Shown here: one piece after another, positions 1 through 9,564 of the stretch
Layout of the letters: each line of letters begins with the position of its first letter
Position numbering within the stretch: the stretch's first letter is position 1
Origin: Amycolatopsis deserti
GTDB lineage: Bacteria > Actinomycetota > Actinomycetes > Mycobacteriales > Pseudonocardiaceae
DNA: 64,000 bases
Assembly: GCF_014653945.1 (NCBI RefSeq)
Contig: NZ_BNAU01000001.1
Location: forward strand, 248,001-312,000
Direction of reading: 5' to 3'
Notes under the pieces: model-generated
The model's input: only the letters and a program-made list of their open reading frames with translations
The model's database searches: none
What the model was told of the DNA's origin: nothing
Position numbers and translations under genes: made by a program

Positions 1-609
1 GGCATCGCGCTGCTGCCCGGCGGCGGGGACGAGGTCAGCGACGCGACCGCCCCGGACCCCGCCGCCGGCGATCCGCTCCGCCGCTGGCGCGAGTACGCCG
101 GTGTGCTGACCCGGCTGTGGGAGTCGTTCCCGCGGCGGGCGCTGATCGGGGACCAGGCCGCGGCGGTGGTCGCGCGCGCGGAGCTGATCCGGCCGATCGG
201 ACACGAAGGCGCCTTCTACCGGGTCGCGGGCCCGCTCGACGGGCCGTCGTCGCCGCAGGGCCGCCCGGTCCTGGTCGCCGACCTCGGCGTGCTCGACCCG
301 GCCGCGGTGGCGGAGTCGGCGGATGTGGTCGTGGTCGAGCAGGCGGCCGGCGCCGACGCCGCGCTCACCGACGCGTTGCGGCAGGCCGGTCGCGACCGCC
401 GCGAGGTCGCGCTGCTGGGACGGGTGCCGGCCGGCTCGCCGGAACAGGTCCTGGTGTGGGTGCACGAACACCGGCTGGACGGCGTGGAGCTGGTGCCCGC
501 GGGCGGCGCCGAGGAGGTGGCGGCGGTGCTGCGCGCGTGGGCGAGTGAGGTCGCCGAAGCGCCCAGCCTCCGCGCCGCACTGGGTCTGCGGGCGGAGGTG
601 GCGGCATGA
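1..609 (+). CDS. NtaA/DszA-type FMN-dependent monooxygenase, 5'-truncated by window
   Basis: The reading frame is open from base 1, so this is the C-terminal ~200 residues of a larger protein. The segment around REYAGVLTRLWES, followed by GAFYRVAGPLDGP and SSPQGRPVLVAD, matches the part of the nitrilotriacetate/dibenzothiophene-sulfone monooxygenase family that precedes and surrounds the QGRPV motif, and resembles the intact paralogue at 4878-6194. These flavoproteins use reduced FMN made by a separate reductase. The C-terminus looks shorter and more divergent than in that paralogue, so the enzyme may be specialised or degenerate. The stop overlaps the next start by four bases (ATGA), indicating one operon. 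Family assignment is fairly sure; substrate is unknown. Confidence 0.7.
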   Translation, partial: GIALLPGGGDEVSDATAPDPAAGDPLRRWREYAGVLTRLWESFPRRALIGDQAAAVVARAELIRPIGHEGAFYRVAGPLDGPSSPQGRPVLVADLGVLDPAAVAESADVVVVEQAAGADAALTDALRQAGRDRREVALLGRVPAGSPEQVLVWVHEHRLDGVELVPAGGAEEVAAVLRAWASEVAEAPSLRAALGLRAEVAA

Positions 610-1799
610 CCGCGGTGGCCGCCACCCCGACCGTCGAAGGCATCCGCGCCGCGATCGCCCCGATCCTCCAGCGCCTGCGAGCCACCGCCGCGGCCCGGGA
701 ACGGGCCCGCGACCACGCCTTCGCCGACGTCCGCGCGCTCGCCGAGCAGCGGATCACGCTGACCGGCATCGCCGTCGAGGACGGCGGCGCGGGCGGCTCG
801 CTGCGCGACGTCGCCGATCTGGTGGTCGCGATCGCCCGGGCCGATTCGAACGTCGCCCAGGCGTTGCGCGGCAGCTTCCTCACCGCCAACCGGGTGGCGA
901 CGCGGCCCGACCTGCCGCACCGCGAGGTGACCCTGCGGCGGCTGCGCGCCGGTGACCTCTTCGCCGGCACCAGCAACGAGCGCACCGGCGGCGCCAGCGG
1001 ATCGGTCAGCACCACCATCCGCCGCGACGGCGACGGCTACCTGATCAACGGCGAGAAGTACTACTCGACCGGCGGGCTCTACGCGACGTGGTTCTCCGGC
1101 TCGGCCCAGGACGAGCACGGCGAGGTCGTGTTCTTCACGGTGCCGGCCGACCGCGAGGGCGTGCAGCGGCTCGACGACTTCGACGCCGTCGGCCAGCGGC
1201 TCACCGCGAGCGGCACCACCCGGCTGGTGAACGTCCGCGCCGCCGCCGACGAGGTCGTGCCCCGCGACAACCACCTGCTGGACAACCCCTGGCTCGGGTC
1301 GTTCGCGCAGCTCTACCTGGCCGCGATCGAGGCGGGCATCGCCGCCGCGGCGCTGGACGACGCGGCCCGGTTCGCGCGGGAGAAGGCACGCCCGATCAAG
1401 CACAGCTCGGCCACCCGCAGCGTCGAGGACCCCTACGTGCGGGAGGTCGTGGGGGAGATCGCCGCCCGTGCCCACGCCGCGCGGTCGGCGGTGCTGCTCG
1501 CCGCCGAAGTGCTGGACCGCGTGCGCGGGCTGACCGGGCCGGCGGCGCGCACGGCCGGCGCGGAGGCCGCGGTGACGGTGGCGCAGAGCGGCGTGGTCGC
1601 CATCGACTCCGCGCTGCGCGCCGCCGAACTGCTCTTCGACGTCGCGGGCGGCTCGATCACCGACCGCGACCTCGGGTTCGACCGGCACTGGCGCAACGCC
1701 CGCGTGGTCGCCAACCACAACCCGCGCCGCTGGAAGGCCGCAGTCGCGGGCGCCTACCACCTCACCGGCGAGGAACCGCCCACGACCGGGCTCTTCTGA
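606..1799 (+). CDS. acyl-CoA dehydrogenase-like flavin monooxygenase (DszC/SfnB-type)
   Basis: This 397-residue protein has the acyl-CoA dehydrogenase fold in the usual order: helical N-terminus, middle beta domain (LFAGTSNERTGG, then YLINGEKYYSTGG) and C-terminal helices ending near FDRHWRNARVVANH. That C-terminal RHWRNAR segment and the ING-KYY-TG motif are typical of DszC/SfnB flavin monooxygenases, which use FMNH2 to oxygenate sulfur or nitrogen rather than dehydrogenate acyl-CoA. Its place inside a cluster of FMN monooxygenases supports a monooxygenase role in organosulfur oxidation. It starts four bases before the preceding stop. Whether it acts on a sulfide, a sulfoxide or another substrate cannot be read from sequence. 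Confidence 0.75.
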   Translation: MTAVAATPTVEGIRAAIAPILQRLRATAAARERARDHAFADVRALAEQRITLTGIAVEDGGAGGSLRDVADLVVAIARADSNVAQALRGSFLTANRVATRPDLPHREVTLRRLRAGDLFAGTSNERTGGASGSVSTTIRRDGDGYLINGEKYYSTGGLYATWFSGSAQDEHGEVVFFTVPADREGVQRLDDFDAVGQRLTASGTTRLVNVRAAADEVVPRDNHLLDNPWLGSFAQLYLAAIEAGIAAAALDDAARFAREKARPIKHSSATRSVEDPYVREVVGEIAARAHAARSAVLLAAEVLDRVRGLTGPAARTAGAEAAVTVAQSGVVAIDSALRAAELLFDVAGGSITDRDLGFDRHWRNARVVANHNPRRWKAAVAGAYHLTGEEPPTTGLF

Positions 1800-1808
1800 A
1801 GGAGATCG

Positions 1809-2828
1809 ATGACCCTCGAACCCGGCAGGGTGCTGGGACGCACCGGCGTCCTGCTCACCCCGCTCACCCTCGGCGCCATGAACTTCGGGCGATGGCAGGA
1901 CGAAGACGAAAGCGTCCGGATCATCCACGCCGCGCTCGACGCCGGGATCACCTCGATCGACACCGCCGACGTCTACGGCCAGGGCCGCTCCGAGGAGATC
2001 GTCGGCAAGGCCGTCCGGGGCAGGCGCGACGACATCTTCCTGGCCACCAAGTTCTCCGGCCGCCTCGGCGACGACCCGCGGCAGGCGGGCACGTCCCGCC
2101 GCTGGATCGTGCGCGCCGTGGAGGACAGCCTGCGGCGGCTGGGCACCGACCACCTCGACCTCTACCAGGCCCACCGCCCGGACCCGCGCACGAGCCTGCT
2201 GGAAACCCTGCAGACGCTGAGCGACCTGGTCCGCCAGGGCAAGATCCGCTACTACGGCACCTCGGTGTTCCCGGCGCACCAGCTCGTCGAGGCCCACTGG
2301 CTGGCCGAGAAGCACGGCCTGATCGCCCCGCACACCGAGCAGGTGCCCTATTCGCTGCTCGTGCGCGGCGCCGAGCGCGAGGTGTTCCCGGTGGCACGCA
2401 AGTACGGCGTCGGCGTGCTCGGCTACGGCCCGCTTGCCGCCGGCTGGCTGTCCGGCAAGTACCGGATCGGCGGCGGGCAACCGGACTCGGCGCGAGCCGA
2501 TCTCGTGCCCGGCCGGTTCGACGTCTCGCTCGAGCGCAACCACCGCAAGCTCACCGCCGCCGACGCGCTCGCCCGGCTCGCCGAGGACAGCGGCCTGTCG
2601 CTGGTCGACCTCGCCGTCGGCTTCGCGCTCACGCACCCGGCGGTGAGCAGCGTGATCATCGGCCCGCGCACGAGCGACCACCTGGCGGCCTACCTCAAAG
2701 CCGCCACCGTCGAGCTGACCGAGGACACCCTCGACCGCATCGACGAGATCGTCAGCCCCGGCACGCAGTTCCTCGAACGCGACACCGGCCGGGAATTCCC
2801 CGTCCGCGACAACAGGAAGGCCCGATGA
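1809..2828 (+). CDS. aldo/keto reductase
   Basis: A 339-residue NADPH-dependent aldo/keto reductase with the TIM-barrel signatures of the family: [14 protein letters not shown] near the N-terminus, [15 protein letters not shown] (catalytic Asp and Tyr), [11 protein letters not shown] with the catalytic His, and the C-terminal SVIIGPR cofactor-binding motif. It is preceded by AAGGAGATCG, a good ribosome binding site eight bases downstream of the previous gene, and its stop overlaps the next start (ATGA). It probably reduces or oxidises an aldehyde or ketone released by the neighbouring monooxygenases; that role is inferred from context only. Confidence 0.85.
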   Translation: MTLEPGRVLGRTGVLLTPLTLGAMNFGRWQDEDESVRIIHAALDAGITSIDTADVYGQGRSEEIVGKAVRGRRDDIFLATKFSGRLGDDPRQAGTSRRWIVRAVEDSLRRLGTDHLDLYQAHRPDPRTSLLETLQTLSDLVRQGKIRYYGTSVFPAHQLVEAHWLAEKHGLIAPHTEQVPYSLLVRGAEREVFPVARKYGVGVLGYGPLAAGWLSGKYRIGGGQPDSARADLVPGRFDVSLERNHRKLTAADALARLAEDSGLSLVDLAVGFALTHPAVSSVIIGPRTSDHLAAYLKAATVELTEDTLDRIDEIVSPGTQFLERDTGREFPVRDNRKAR

Positions 2829-3838
2829 GCACCTACACGCCCGCCGAAGACCGTTACGACGCCGCCGAATTCCGCCGCGCCGGCCATTCCGGTCTCGACC
2901 TGCCCGCGTTCTCCTTCGGGCTGTGGCAGAAGTTCGGCCCGGACTACTCCTTCGACACCCGGCGCGAGATCGTGCTGCGCGCGTTCGACCTGGGCATCGC
3001 CCACTTCGACAACGCCGACCGCTACGGCCCGCCGCACCGCGCGGCGCAGGAGTTCTTCGGCCAGGTGCTCGCGAAGGACCTCAAGCCGTACCGGGACGAG
3101 CTGATCCTGTCCACCAAAGCCGGCAACCCGATCGGCAAGAGCCCCTACCTCAAGGGCGCCTCCCGCAAGTCGCTGCTGGCCTCGCTGGACCACAGCCTGC
3201 GCGACCTGGGCACCGACTACGTGGACATCTTCTACAGCCACAGCCCGGACGACACCACGCCGCTGGAGGAGACCGCCGGCGCCCTGGTCAGCGCGGTGCG
3301 GCAGGGCAAGGCGCTCTACGTCGGCATCTCCAACTACCCGCCGGACCGGGCGCGCGAGATCGCCGGGCTGCTGCGGCAGGCCGGGGTCCCGCTGCTGGTC
3401 CACCAGCCGCGGTATTCGATCTTCGACCGGCGAATCGAGCGCAACGGCCTGCTGGAGCAGGCGGCCGCGGACGGGTTCGGCCTGATCGTGTACTCGCCGC
3501 TGGCGCAGGGCCTGCTCACCGACAAGTACCTGGTGGACATCCCCGACGGCGCGCGGGCGCGGAACAGCGCGTTCCTGTCGCCCGAGGTCATCGACGACAC
3601 CTACCGGCAGCGGGCCGCGGCGCTGAACAAGATCGCGGGGGAGCGGGGCCAGTCGCTGGCCCAGCTGGCGTTGCAGTGGGTGCTGCGACGCCCGGAGGTC
3701 ACCTCGGCGCTGATCGGGGCCAGCTCGGTCGCGCAGCTGGACCACAACGTGCGCGCGCTGGACTTCCCGCCGCTGACCGAGGCGGAGCTGGCGGCGATCG
3801 ACGAGCACGGCGTGCACGGCACCGGGCTGAACCTGTGA
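2825..3838 (+). CDS. aldo/keto reductase, YghZ/GAP-reductase-like
   Basis: A 337-residue aldo/keto reductase of a different subfamily from its upstream neighbour. [20 protein letters not shown] replaces the usual Tyr region, followed by LILSTKAG, the [13 protein letters not shown] catalytic-His strand and [14 protein letters not shown] for NADP binding. It resembles E. coli YghZ-type (L-glyceraldehyde-3-phosphate reductase) and Kv-beta-like members. The ATG at 2825 is chosen because it overlaps the preceding stop; the frame is open far upstream but lacks a plausible earlier start. Two consecutive AKRs in one operon suggest two carbonyl intermediates or a dimeric pair. The physiological substrate is not predictable. 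Confidence 0.85.
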   Translation: MSTYTPAEDRYDAAEFRRAGHSGLDLPAFSFGLWQKFGPDYSFDTRREIVLRAFDLGIAHFDNADRYGPPHRAAQEFFGQVLAKDLKPYRDELILSTKAGNPIGKSPYLKGASRKSLLASLDHSLRDLGTDYVDIFYSHSPDDTTPLEETAGALVSAVRQGKALYVGISNYPPDRAREIAGLLRQAGVPLLVHQPRYSIFDRRIERNGLLEQAAADGFGLIVYSPLAQGLLTDKYLVDIPDGARARNSAFLSPEVIDDTYRQRAAALNKIAGERGQSLAQLALQWVLRRPEVTSALIGASSVAQLDHNVRALDFPPLTEAELAAIDEHGVHGTGLNL

Positions 3839-4881
3839 GCGCCCCGATCGGTGCCGGTGTCGAGGACGGGCGGCCCTTCCGCCTGAACTTCCTGCTGCAC
3901 CTGGACGAGGACCTGCCGCCGGCCCGGGCCTACCGGCAGGGGATCGAGCTGTTCCGGATCGCCGAGGACCTGGGCTACGACTCCGGCTGGGTGATCCAGC
4001 GGCACTTCCGGCAGGGCAAGGAACACGTGTCCGCGCCGCTGGTCGTGCTCGCCGCGATCGCCGAGCACACCAGCCGCATCGGCCTGGGCACCGGGGTGCT
4101 GGTGCTGCCGCTGGAGGACCCGCTCAAGGTGGCCGAGGACGCCGCGACCCTGGACGAGCTGAGCGGCGGGCGCCTCGAACTCGGCGTCGGCTCCGGTCCG
4201 TTCCCCGGCGCGTGGGAGGCGTTCGGGCAGGACTTGGACCGGCGGCACGAGCTGTTCGACGCCTCCGTGGCGCGGCTGCACGAGGTGCTGGACGGCAAGG
4301 CGCTGAACAGCCTCGGCGAGGTGCTGCACCCGTCTGGAGCAGGGGTGCGGCAGCGGTTGTGGCAGGCCACGACCAGTGCTCCGTCGCGGGCCGTGGCCTC
4401 GGCGGCGGCCGCCGGCCGGGCCGGGGACGGGCTGCAGCTTTCACGCGCCACCGCCTGGAGTGGCGGTTCGGTGCTCGAGGCGCAGCAGGCGCAGGCGGAG
4501 TGGATCGAGGCCTACCGCGCGGCGTGGACCGAGCCCGGCCGGGCGCCGCGGGTGCAGGTGTCGCGCGCGGTCTACCCGCACCCCGACCGTGCGGAGGCGG
4601 TCCGGCTGGTGACGCCCGGGGTGCGGCGGTGGCAGAGCTGGCAGTCGCACCGGCGGGACGCCGGCGAGCTCGGCGTCGCGGAGTACCTGGCGGCCGACCA
4701 CGCGCTGCTCGGCCCGGCCGGGGAGCTGGCTGGCGAGCTGGCCGCCGACCCGGCACTGCGGCAGGTGACCGACCTGCTGGTGAGCTTCGTGCCCGGGGTG
4801 CCCGCGTTCGACGAGCACGTGCGGCTGCTGACGGCCACGGCGCAGGAGCTGGCGCCGCTGCTGGGGTGGAGCCCGGCGTGA
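3835..4881 (+). CDS. luciferase-like FMN-dependent monooxygenase
   Basis: This 348-residue protein starts at a GTG that overlaps the previous stop (GTGA). It has the bacterial-luciferase TIM barrel: [13 protein letters not shown] as first strand, [34 protein letters not shown], and [22 protein letters not shown], which is the phosphate-binding loop of FMN. It belongs to the small luciferase-like group found beside sulfonate-type genes in enterobacteria and actinobacteria (I recall the KPN_01858 family; not verified). It acts in the cytoplasm with FMNH2 from a separate reductase, which is not encoded in this window. Substrate unknown. Confidence 0.75.
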   Translation: MSAPIGAGVEDGRPFRLNFLLHLDEDLPPARAYRQGIELFRIAEDLGYDSGWVIQRHFRQGKEHVSAPLVVLAAIAEHTSRIGLGTGVLVLPLEDPLKVAEDAATLDELSGGRLELGVGSGPFPGAWEAFGQDLDRRHELFDASVARLHEVLDGKALNSLGEVLHPSGAGVRQRLWQATTSAPSRAVASAAAAGRAGDGLQLSRATAWSGGSVLEAQQAQAEWIEAYRAAWTEPGRAPRVQVSRAVYPHPDRAEAVRLVTPGVRRWQSWQSHRRDAGELGVAEYLAADHALLGPAGELAGELAADPALRQVTDLLVSFVPGVPAFDEHVRLLTATAQELAPLLGWSPA

Positions 4882-6194
4882 CCTTCCACCTGAACCTGTC
4901 GGTGATGACGCCCGGCCACTTCCGCACCGCGTGGCGGCTCCCGCACGCCGATCCGCTGGCCTACCTGGACATCGACCACTTCCGGCGGCTGGCGCGCATC
5001 GCCGAGGACGCGAAGATCGACGCGGTGTTCCTCGGCGACGGCCCGGCGCTGCGCGGCGAGATCGAGGACGGCCCGGGCACCGGCCTGGACCCGCTCGTGC
5101 TGCTGGGCCACCTGGCGGCGATCACCACCCACCTCGGGGTGATCGTCACCAGTTCGACCACCTACAACTCGCCCTACAACCTCGCGCGCCGGTTCTCCTC
5201 GCTCGACCACGTCACCAAGGGCCGGGCCGCGGTCAACATCGTCACCACCGGCACTCCGGCGGCGGCGGCGAACTTCGGACTGGCCGAGCACCCGGGCAAG
5301 CGCGAGCGGTACCGGCGGGCGCACGAGTTCCTCGACGTGGTGACCCGGCTGTGGGACGGCTGGGAGCCCGGCGCGATCGTCGCGGACAAGGAGAGCGGTC
5401 GCTACGCCGATCCGGACCGCATCCACAAGATCGACCACGTCGGCGAGTTCTTCTCGGTCGCCGGGCCGCTGCCGGTGACCGCCGGACCGCAGGGGCGGCC
5501 GGTGATCGTGCAGGCCGGCGGCTCCGCGGACGGGCTCGCGCTGGCCGGCCGGTTCGCCGACGTCGTGTTCACCGCGGCGCAGACCCAGGCCAAGGCGGTG
5601 GCCTTCCGCGACGACGTCCGGCGCCGGGCGGCGCGGGCCGGGCGGCACCCGGACGACGTGAAGGTCTCCCTCGGTGTGGTCGTGCTCGTCGCCGAAACCG
5701 AGGCCGAGGCGCGGCGCCGGGAGCAGGAGCTGTACGCGACGCTGCCGGTTGAGAACCTGTCCGCGGCGCTCGTGGCGAACCTCGGGCTGCCGCCGGAGAA
5801 GTTCGGGCCGGACGATCCGATCGCGTTCGCGGACCTGCCGGACACGGTGCCGGAAGGTGCCTTCTCCGCCGGGTTCAACGCCTCCACCCGCGCGCTGATC
5901 GCGGAAGGACCGCGCACGCCACGGGAGCTGGTGCAGCGCGGCGCCGGGGGAGCGGGTCACCGGCTGCTGGCCGGTTCGGCGGAACAGGTGGCCGACGACC
6001 TGCAGGCGTGGTTCGAAGCCGGCACCGCGGACGGGTTCACCGTGATGCCGGCCGACACCGCCGTGGACTTCGCGAACTTCGCCCGGCTGGTCGTGCCGAT
6101 CCTGCAGGACCGCGGCCCGTTCCAGACCGGGTACGGCCACCCGACCCTGCGCGGCCGTCTGCTGGCGCGCTCGACCGAGGGAGCACTGTCGTGA
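4878..6194 (+). CDS. NtaA/SnaA/DszA-family FMN-dependent monooxygenase
   Basis: A 438-residue full-length member of the nitrilotriacetate monooxygenase family (about 440-450 residues is usual). Visible family marks are [19 protein letters not shown] near the N-terminus, [16 protein letters not shown], the [18 protein letters not shown] strand, [28 protein letters not shown], then [13 protein letters not shown]. Relatives oxidise nitrilotriacetate, dibenzothiophene sulfone or pristinamycin precursors with FMNH2 and O2. The start is the GTG overlapping the previous stop. In this operon it is the intact counterpart of the truncated gene at the left edge, so the locus carries at least two paralogues. 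Confidence 0.85.
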   Translation: MTFHLNLSVMTPGHFRTAWRLPHADPLAYLDIDHFRRLARIAEDAKIDAVFLGDGPALRGEIEDGPGTGLDPLVLLGHLAAITTHLGVIVTSSTTYNSPYNLARRFSSLDHVTKGRAAVNIVTTGTPAAAANFGLAEHPGKRERYRRAHEFLDVVTRLWDGWEPGAIVADKESGRYADPDRIHKIDHVGEFFSVAGPLPVTAGPQGRPVIVQAGGSADGLALAGRFADVVFTAAQTQAKAVAFRDDVRRRAARAGRHPDDVKVSLGVVVLVAETEAEARRREQELYATLPVENLSAALVANLGLPPEKFGPDDPIAFADLPDTVPEGAFSAGFNASTRALIAEGPRTPRELVQRGAGGAGHRLLAGSAEQVADDLQAWFEAGTADGFTVMPADTAVDFANFARLVVPILQDRGPFQTGYGHPTLRGRLLARSTEGALS

Positions 6195-7255
6195 GCCTGG
6201 AATTCCTCTGGTACATCCCCAACCAGGCCGAGCCCGGCCACCGCGGCGACGCCGTCACCGCCGACCACAACAGCCTGGACACCCTCACCGCCCAGGCCCA
6301 GGCGCTGGAACGGCACGGGTGGGGCGGGGCGCTGATCGGCACCGGCTGGGGACGGCCGGACACCTTCACCGTCGCGACCGCGCTGGCCGCGCGCACGACC
6401 ACGTTCCAGCCGTTGATCGCGGTGCGGCCCGGCTACTGGCGGCCGGCGAACTTCGCCTCCGCCGCGGCGACGCTGGACCACCTCACGCAGGGGCGGGTGC
6501 TGGTCAACATCGTGTCCGGAAAGGACAACCTGGCCGCTTACGGCGACAGCGAGGGCGACCAGGCCCAGCGGTACGCACGCACCAGGGAGTTCCTGCGGAT
6601 CGTGCGCAAGCTGTGGACGGAAGAGAACGTGACGTTCCACGGCGAGCACTTCAGCGTGACGGAGGCGACGGTCGCGCCGCGGCCGGTGGTGCGGGGCGCG
6701 CGACGCCATCCCCGCCTGTACTTCGGTGGCGCGTCGGCGGCGGCCGAGGAGGTCGCCGCCACCGAGGCCGACGTCCAGTTGTTCTGGGGCGAGCCGCTGG
6801 ACGGGGTCGCCGAGCGGATCGACCGGCTGGAGCGGCTGAGCGAGAAGCTGGGCCGCGAGCACCCGCCGCTGGAGTACGGGCTGCGCGTCACGACGCTGGT
6901 GCGGGACACGACGGAGCAGGCGTGGGCCGACGCGGAGGCGAAGGTCGCGGCGATGGCGAAGGGCACGATCACCCGCGACCCGAACCGTTTCGTCGCCACG
7001 GGCCAGCAGAGGCTGCTGGAGCTCGCCGCCCGCGGCGACGTCCTGGACGACAACCTCTACACCGCGCCGGGCCGCTACGGCGGTGGCGGCGCGGGGACCA
7101 CGTGGCTGGTGGGGTCGGCCGAGGACGTGGCGAAGTCGCTGCGCCGGTACCAGGCGCTCGGGATCACGCACTTCGTGCTGTCGGACACGCCGTACCTGCC
7201 GGAGATCAAGCGCCAGGGCGACCAGCTGCTGCCGCTGCTGCGCGCGGACGGGTGA
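6191..7255 (+). CDS. SsuD-like alkanesulfonate monooxygenase
   Basis: A 354-residue LLM-class flavoprotein close to the SsuD length (about 380). It begins at a GTG overlapping the previous stop with LEFLWYIPNQ, as in SsuD-like enzymes. GWGGALIGTGWGRPDTF, LIAVRPGYWRPANFA, TLDHLTQGRVLVNIVSG, the YARTREFLRIVRKLW helix and LYFGGAS follow in the expected order. SsuD enzymes split alkanesulfonates to aldehyde and sulfite using FMNH2. It is the last gene of the operon before the insertion element. The release of an aldehyde would suit the aldo/keto reductases upstream. Exact substrate is inferred, not shown. Confidence 0.8.
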   Translation: MSLEFLWYIPNQAEPGHRGDAVTADHNSLDTLTAQAQALERHGWGGALIGTGWGRPDTFTVATALAARTTTFQPLIAVRPGYWRPANFASAAATLDHLTQGRVLVNIVSGKDNLAAYGDSEGDQAQRYARTREFLRIVRKLWTEENVTFHGEHFSVTEATVAPRPVVRGARRHPRLYFGGASAAAEEVAATEADVQLFWGEPLDGVAERIDRLERLSEKLGREHPPLEYGLRVTTLVRDTTEQAWADAEAKVAAMAKGTITRDPNRFVATGQQRLLELAARGDVLDDNLYTAPGRYGGGGAGTTWLVGSAEDVAKSLRRYQALGITHFVLSDTPYLPEIKRQGDQLLPLLRADG

Positions 7256-7269
7256 GCGCTGCCGCCTAG

Positions 7270-8200
7270 GGCGTGTCTGACAAAGATCTGGCTGGTGGCT
7301 GGGATCGTGCTGCTCGTGTCGCGGTTTGAGTTGCTCTCGGATGAGCAGTGGGGGTTGATCGAGGATTTGCTGCCGGTGCGGACCGGGAGGCCGGGGCGGC
7401 CGTTCTCCGACGCCCGGGCGATGGTGGAGGGGATCATCTACCGCTACCGGTGCGGGATCGCGTGGCGGGATGCGCCGGCGGTGTTCGGTCCATGGGAGAC
7501 AATCTGGACCTGGCACCGCCCGGCTGGCCGAGGCGGGCACCTGGGATGTGGTGCTCCAGCGGCTGCTGGCCGCAGCGGGTGAGATTGATTGCGCAGTCTC
7601 GGTGGATTCCACCATCGCCCGCGCCCACCAGCACGCCACCACCATCACCCGCCACACAGGGGGCTGGATCGAACTACACGAAACCCGGCATCGAGCCGCC
7701 TGACCACGCCATCGGCCGCTCCCGCGGCGGCCCGACCACCAAGATCCACCGGCTGGCCGACGGCAACGGCCGCCCCCTGGTCACCCTGCTCACCGCCGGG
7801 CAGGCCGGGGACTCCCCGATGTTCGAACCGCTCATGGCCAACCTGCAGGTCCCCCGGCTGGGCGGCGGCCGGCCGCGCACCCGGCCCAATCGAGTGCGCG
7901 GCGATAAGGCCTACTCCTCCCGCGCCATCCGCCAACACTTGCGCCGCCGCGGAATCCGCGCGGTCATCCCCGAACCCGCCGACCAGATCGGGCACCGCAA
8001 ACGCCGCGCGTCCCGCGGCGGCCGCCCACCCGCCTTCGACGCCCAGGACTACCGCGGCCGCAACGTCATCGAACGCAGCTTCAACCAGCTCAAACAATGG
8101 CGCGGCACGCCACCTGCTACGACAAACTCGCCACCCTCTACCGCGCAGCCATCCTCATCCACGACACCACCACCTGGACAAAGGCATCGTCAGACACGAG
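7270..8200 (+). mobile_element. IS5-family insertion sequence (about 931 bp), probably inactive
   Basis: Terminal inverted repeats are visible: GGCGTGTCTGAC at 7270-7281 and GTCAGACACGAG at 8189-8200, whose complement CTCGTGTCTGAC matches the left end at 10 of 12 positions. CTAG occurs immediately outside both ends (7266-7269 and 8201-8204), the expected four-base target duplication. Size, ends and transposase fit the IS427-like part of the IS5 family. It landed between the convergent ends of the FMN-monooxygenase operon and a minus-strand secreted-protein gene without breaking either: the latter's stop codon lies in the right-hand CTAG. Confidence 0.8.
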
Positions 8201-8204
8201 CTAG
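7316..8204 (+). pseudogene. IS5-family transposase, frameshifted
   Basis: The protein is spread over reading frames. One frame gives SRFELLSDEQWGLIEDLLP to about 7508; a second frame gives RLAEAGTWDVVLQRLLAA with the DST motif (VSVDSTIARAHQH) to about 7690; a third gives DHAIGRSRGGPTTKIHRLADG and the C-terminal NVIERSFNQLKQWRG motif to about 8105. The last part, YDKLATLYRAAILIHD, returns to the second frame. IS427-type elements often use one programmed shift, but at least three changes of frame are needed here, so the gene is most likely dead. The start is taken as the GTG at 7316. The final stop TAG is supplied by the flanking CTAG. Confidence 0.75.
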
Positions 8205-8833
8205 ATGTTCGTCGGGCACGGGCCGGTCGCCGGGGTGACCGGGGCCGGCTCGTACGCCTGCACCGGCGTCGTGCAGCCGGTGGGCATCAGGTGGCCGTCC
8301 TGCTGCAGGTAGGTCACCCAGTACAGCGGTGCGAGCGCGAAGCTGGGCTCGTACGTGCTCTGCCGCACCGCGGCGTCCGGCAGGCCGTCGGCGTTGAGGT
8401 CGCGCACGTCGGCCGAGACGCCCTCCACCGCGGTGTCCACCGTGATCTTCGTGTCCACCCGCAGCGCCGCGACGGCCGCGGAGTGCACGCCGTACTCGAA
8501 CGCGACGGAGCACCACCCCGCGCCGCAGAGGCCGGCCGTCAGCCGCTCGTAGGGGTGCCCGTCGCTGCCGAGGACCTGCGCCGTGTCGACCAGGCTCGCG
8601 CCGTTCCAGTAGGCCAGCACGCTGCCGCCGGCTCCGTGCAGCCCGTCGAGCCGGTGGCCGCCGGGCAGCGCGGCGGAGAACACGGTCTGGCAACCCTGTT
8701 CGCAGCCCGGCACGACCGGCGGCGGCCCGGCCACCCGCGGCGGCGCGGTCGTCGTGATCGCGGCGGCCGACGGGATCGCCAGCGCCACGACGCCCAGCAA
8801 GGCCAGCAGACAGCCGCGAATCCCCCTCTTCAT
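8201..8833 (-). CDS. secreted protein of unknown function
   Basis: About 210 residues. The N-terminus MKRGIRGCLLALLGVVALA, ending PSAAA, is a clear Sec signal peptide; an in-frame ATG three codons earlier (8842) is an alternative start. The mature part contains Cys pairs (GCEQGCQ, GLCGAGWC) and a VRDLNADGLPDAAVRQ segment resembling an FG-GAP/VCBS calcium-binding-type loop, so a beta-propeller-like or extracellular binding role is possible. No catalytic motif is recognised. It lies downstream of, and on the same strand as, the NTF2-like gene with a ~100-base gap. Its stop codon sits inside the target-site duplication of the insertion element. Confidence 0.6.
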   Translation of the reverse strand: MKRGIRGCLLALLGVVALAIPSAAAITTTAPPRVAGPPPVVPGCEQGCQTVFSAALPGGHRLDGLHGAGGSVLAYWNGASLVDTAQVLGSDGHPYERLTAGLCGAGWCSVAFEYGVHSAAVAALRVDTKITVDTAVEGVSADVRDLNADGLPDAAVRQSTYEPSFALAPLYWVTYLQQDGHLMPTGCTTPVQAYEPAPVTPATGPCPTNI

Positions 8834-8937
8834 GTGCTCCATTGTGACCGGTTCCGGTTCCCGGCGCTGTGCCCACCAGGACTGCCCCTCGACCTCGGCT
8901 TCGGATCGCCGCGCGTCACCGTGCTGAGGCGGCGGTG

Positions 8938-9438
8938 CTACCGGGCCGGTCGGCCCAGTCCCGGCGCGGAGCCGGTGGCCACGAGCCCGGCGGCGGGGGA
9001 GACGTGACGGCGCGCGATCAGCCAGCGATCGCCCGCCTCTTCGTAGTCGTCCTCGATGCGGCCGATCGTCGTCCAGTCGGCCGGCCGGTGCTCGCCGCTC
9101 GCGGTGCGGGTGGCGGCCCAGTGCCACACGGTGGCGTAGCCGGACAGGTGCGGCCGCCCCGACGACCAGTCGATGCTGCTCTGGCCGGCGACGTGCGCGA
9201 CAGCCGGCCCCGGACGCCGTCCGCCGGCGAGCATGAAGCGGGCGAACTCGTCGCGGCCGTGGAACCGCTGCGGCGGGCCGGGCATGATCGTGTACTCGAT
9301 GTCCGCCTCCGGCGTGAAGCATTCCCGCGCCAGCCGGGCGTAGTCGCCGGCGTCGGCGAGCTGGAAGAAGCGGAAGTGGGTGCGCTGGATCTCCCGCTCC
9401 GCGAGGAGGATCTCGAGCGGGCCGAGGGCGTCGGACAT
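8938..9438 (-). CDS. SnoaL-like/NTF2-family protein
   Basis: 166 residues with the cone-shaped alpha+beta barrel pattern: an N-terminal helix (EIQRTHFRFFQLADAGDYARL), ECFTPEADIEYT, RFHGRDEFARFM, then strands around TVWHWAATRT and a C-terminal DDYEEAGDRWLIARRHVSP. Such proteins include SnoaL cyclases, ring-hydroxylating dioxygenase beta subunits and limonene-epoxide-hydrolase-like enzymes, so function is open. The ATG at 9438 is preceded by GAGGAGAACC, an excellent ribosome binding site; the longer reading upstream is not needed. It is divergent from the oxygenase at 9565. Confidence 0.7.
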   Translation of the reverse strand: MSDALGPLEILLAEREIQRTHFRFFQLADAGDYARLARECFTPEADIEYTIMPGPPQRFHGRDEFARFMLAGGRRPGPAVAHVAGQSSIDWSSGRPHLSGYATVWHWAATRTASGEHRPADWTTIGRIEDDYEEAGDRWLIARRHVSPAAGLVATGSAPGLGRPAR

Positions 9439-9564
9439 GGTTCTCCTCGATGACGACGGCAACTGTACTTGCGAGTCTAGTTTGCTGGACCATCCCGTCT
9501 AGTGCTGCGTCCGCACTCTGAGATCATCACCCGCACGTGCGCCGGCGACCTACTCTCGGGCGGC

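Noticed and set aside
216..2681. 821-codon open frame on the minus strand
   Set aside because: It is antisense to three well-supported genes; the product is low-complexity Arg/Gly/Val-rich sequence, typical of high-GC antisense frames.
7348..8238. Single long frame through the insertion element as an intact transposase
   Set aside because: Only its middle part (about 7690-8105) matches transposase; the N- and C-terminal parts match in other frames.
9474..9503. Repeated GTCTAGT (9475-9481 and 9497-9503) as an operator between the NTF2-like gene and the oxygenase gene
   Set aside because: Only a short 7-bp direct repeat without symmetry or a linked regulator; could be chance.
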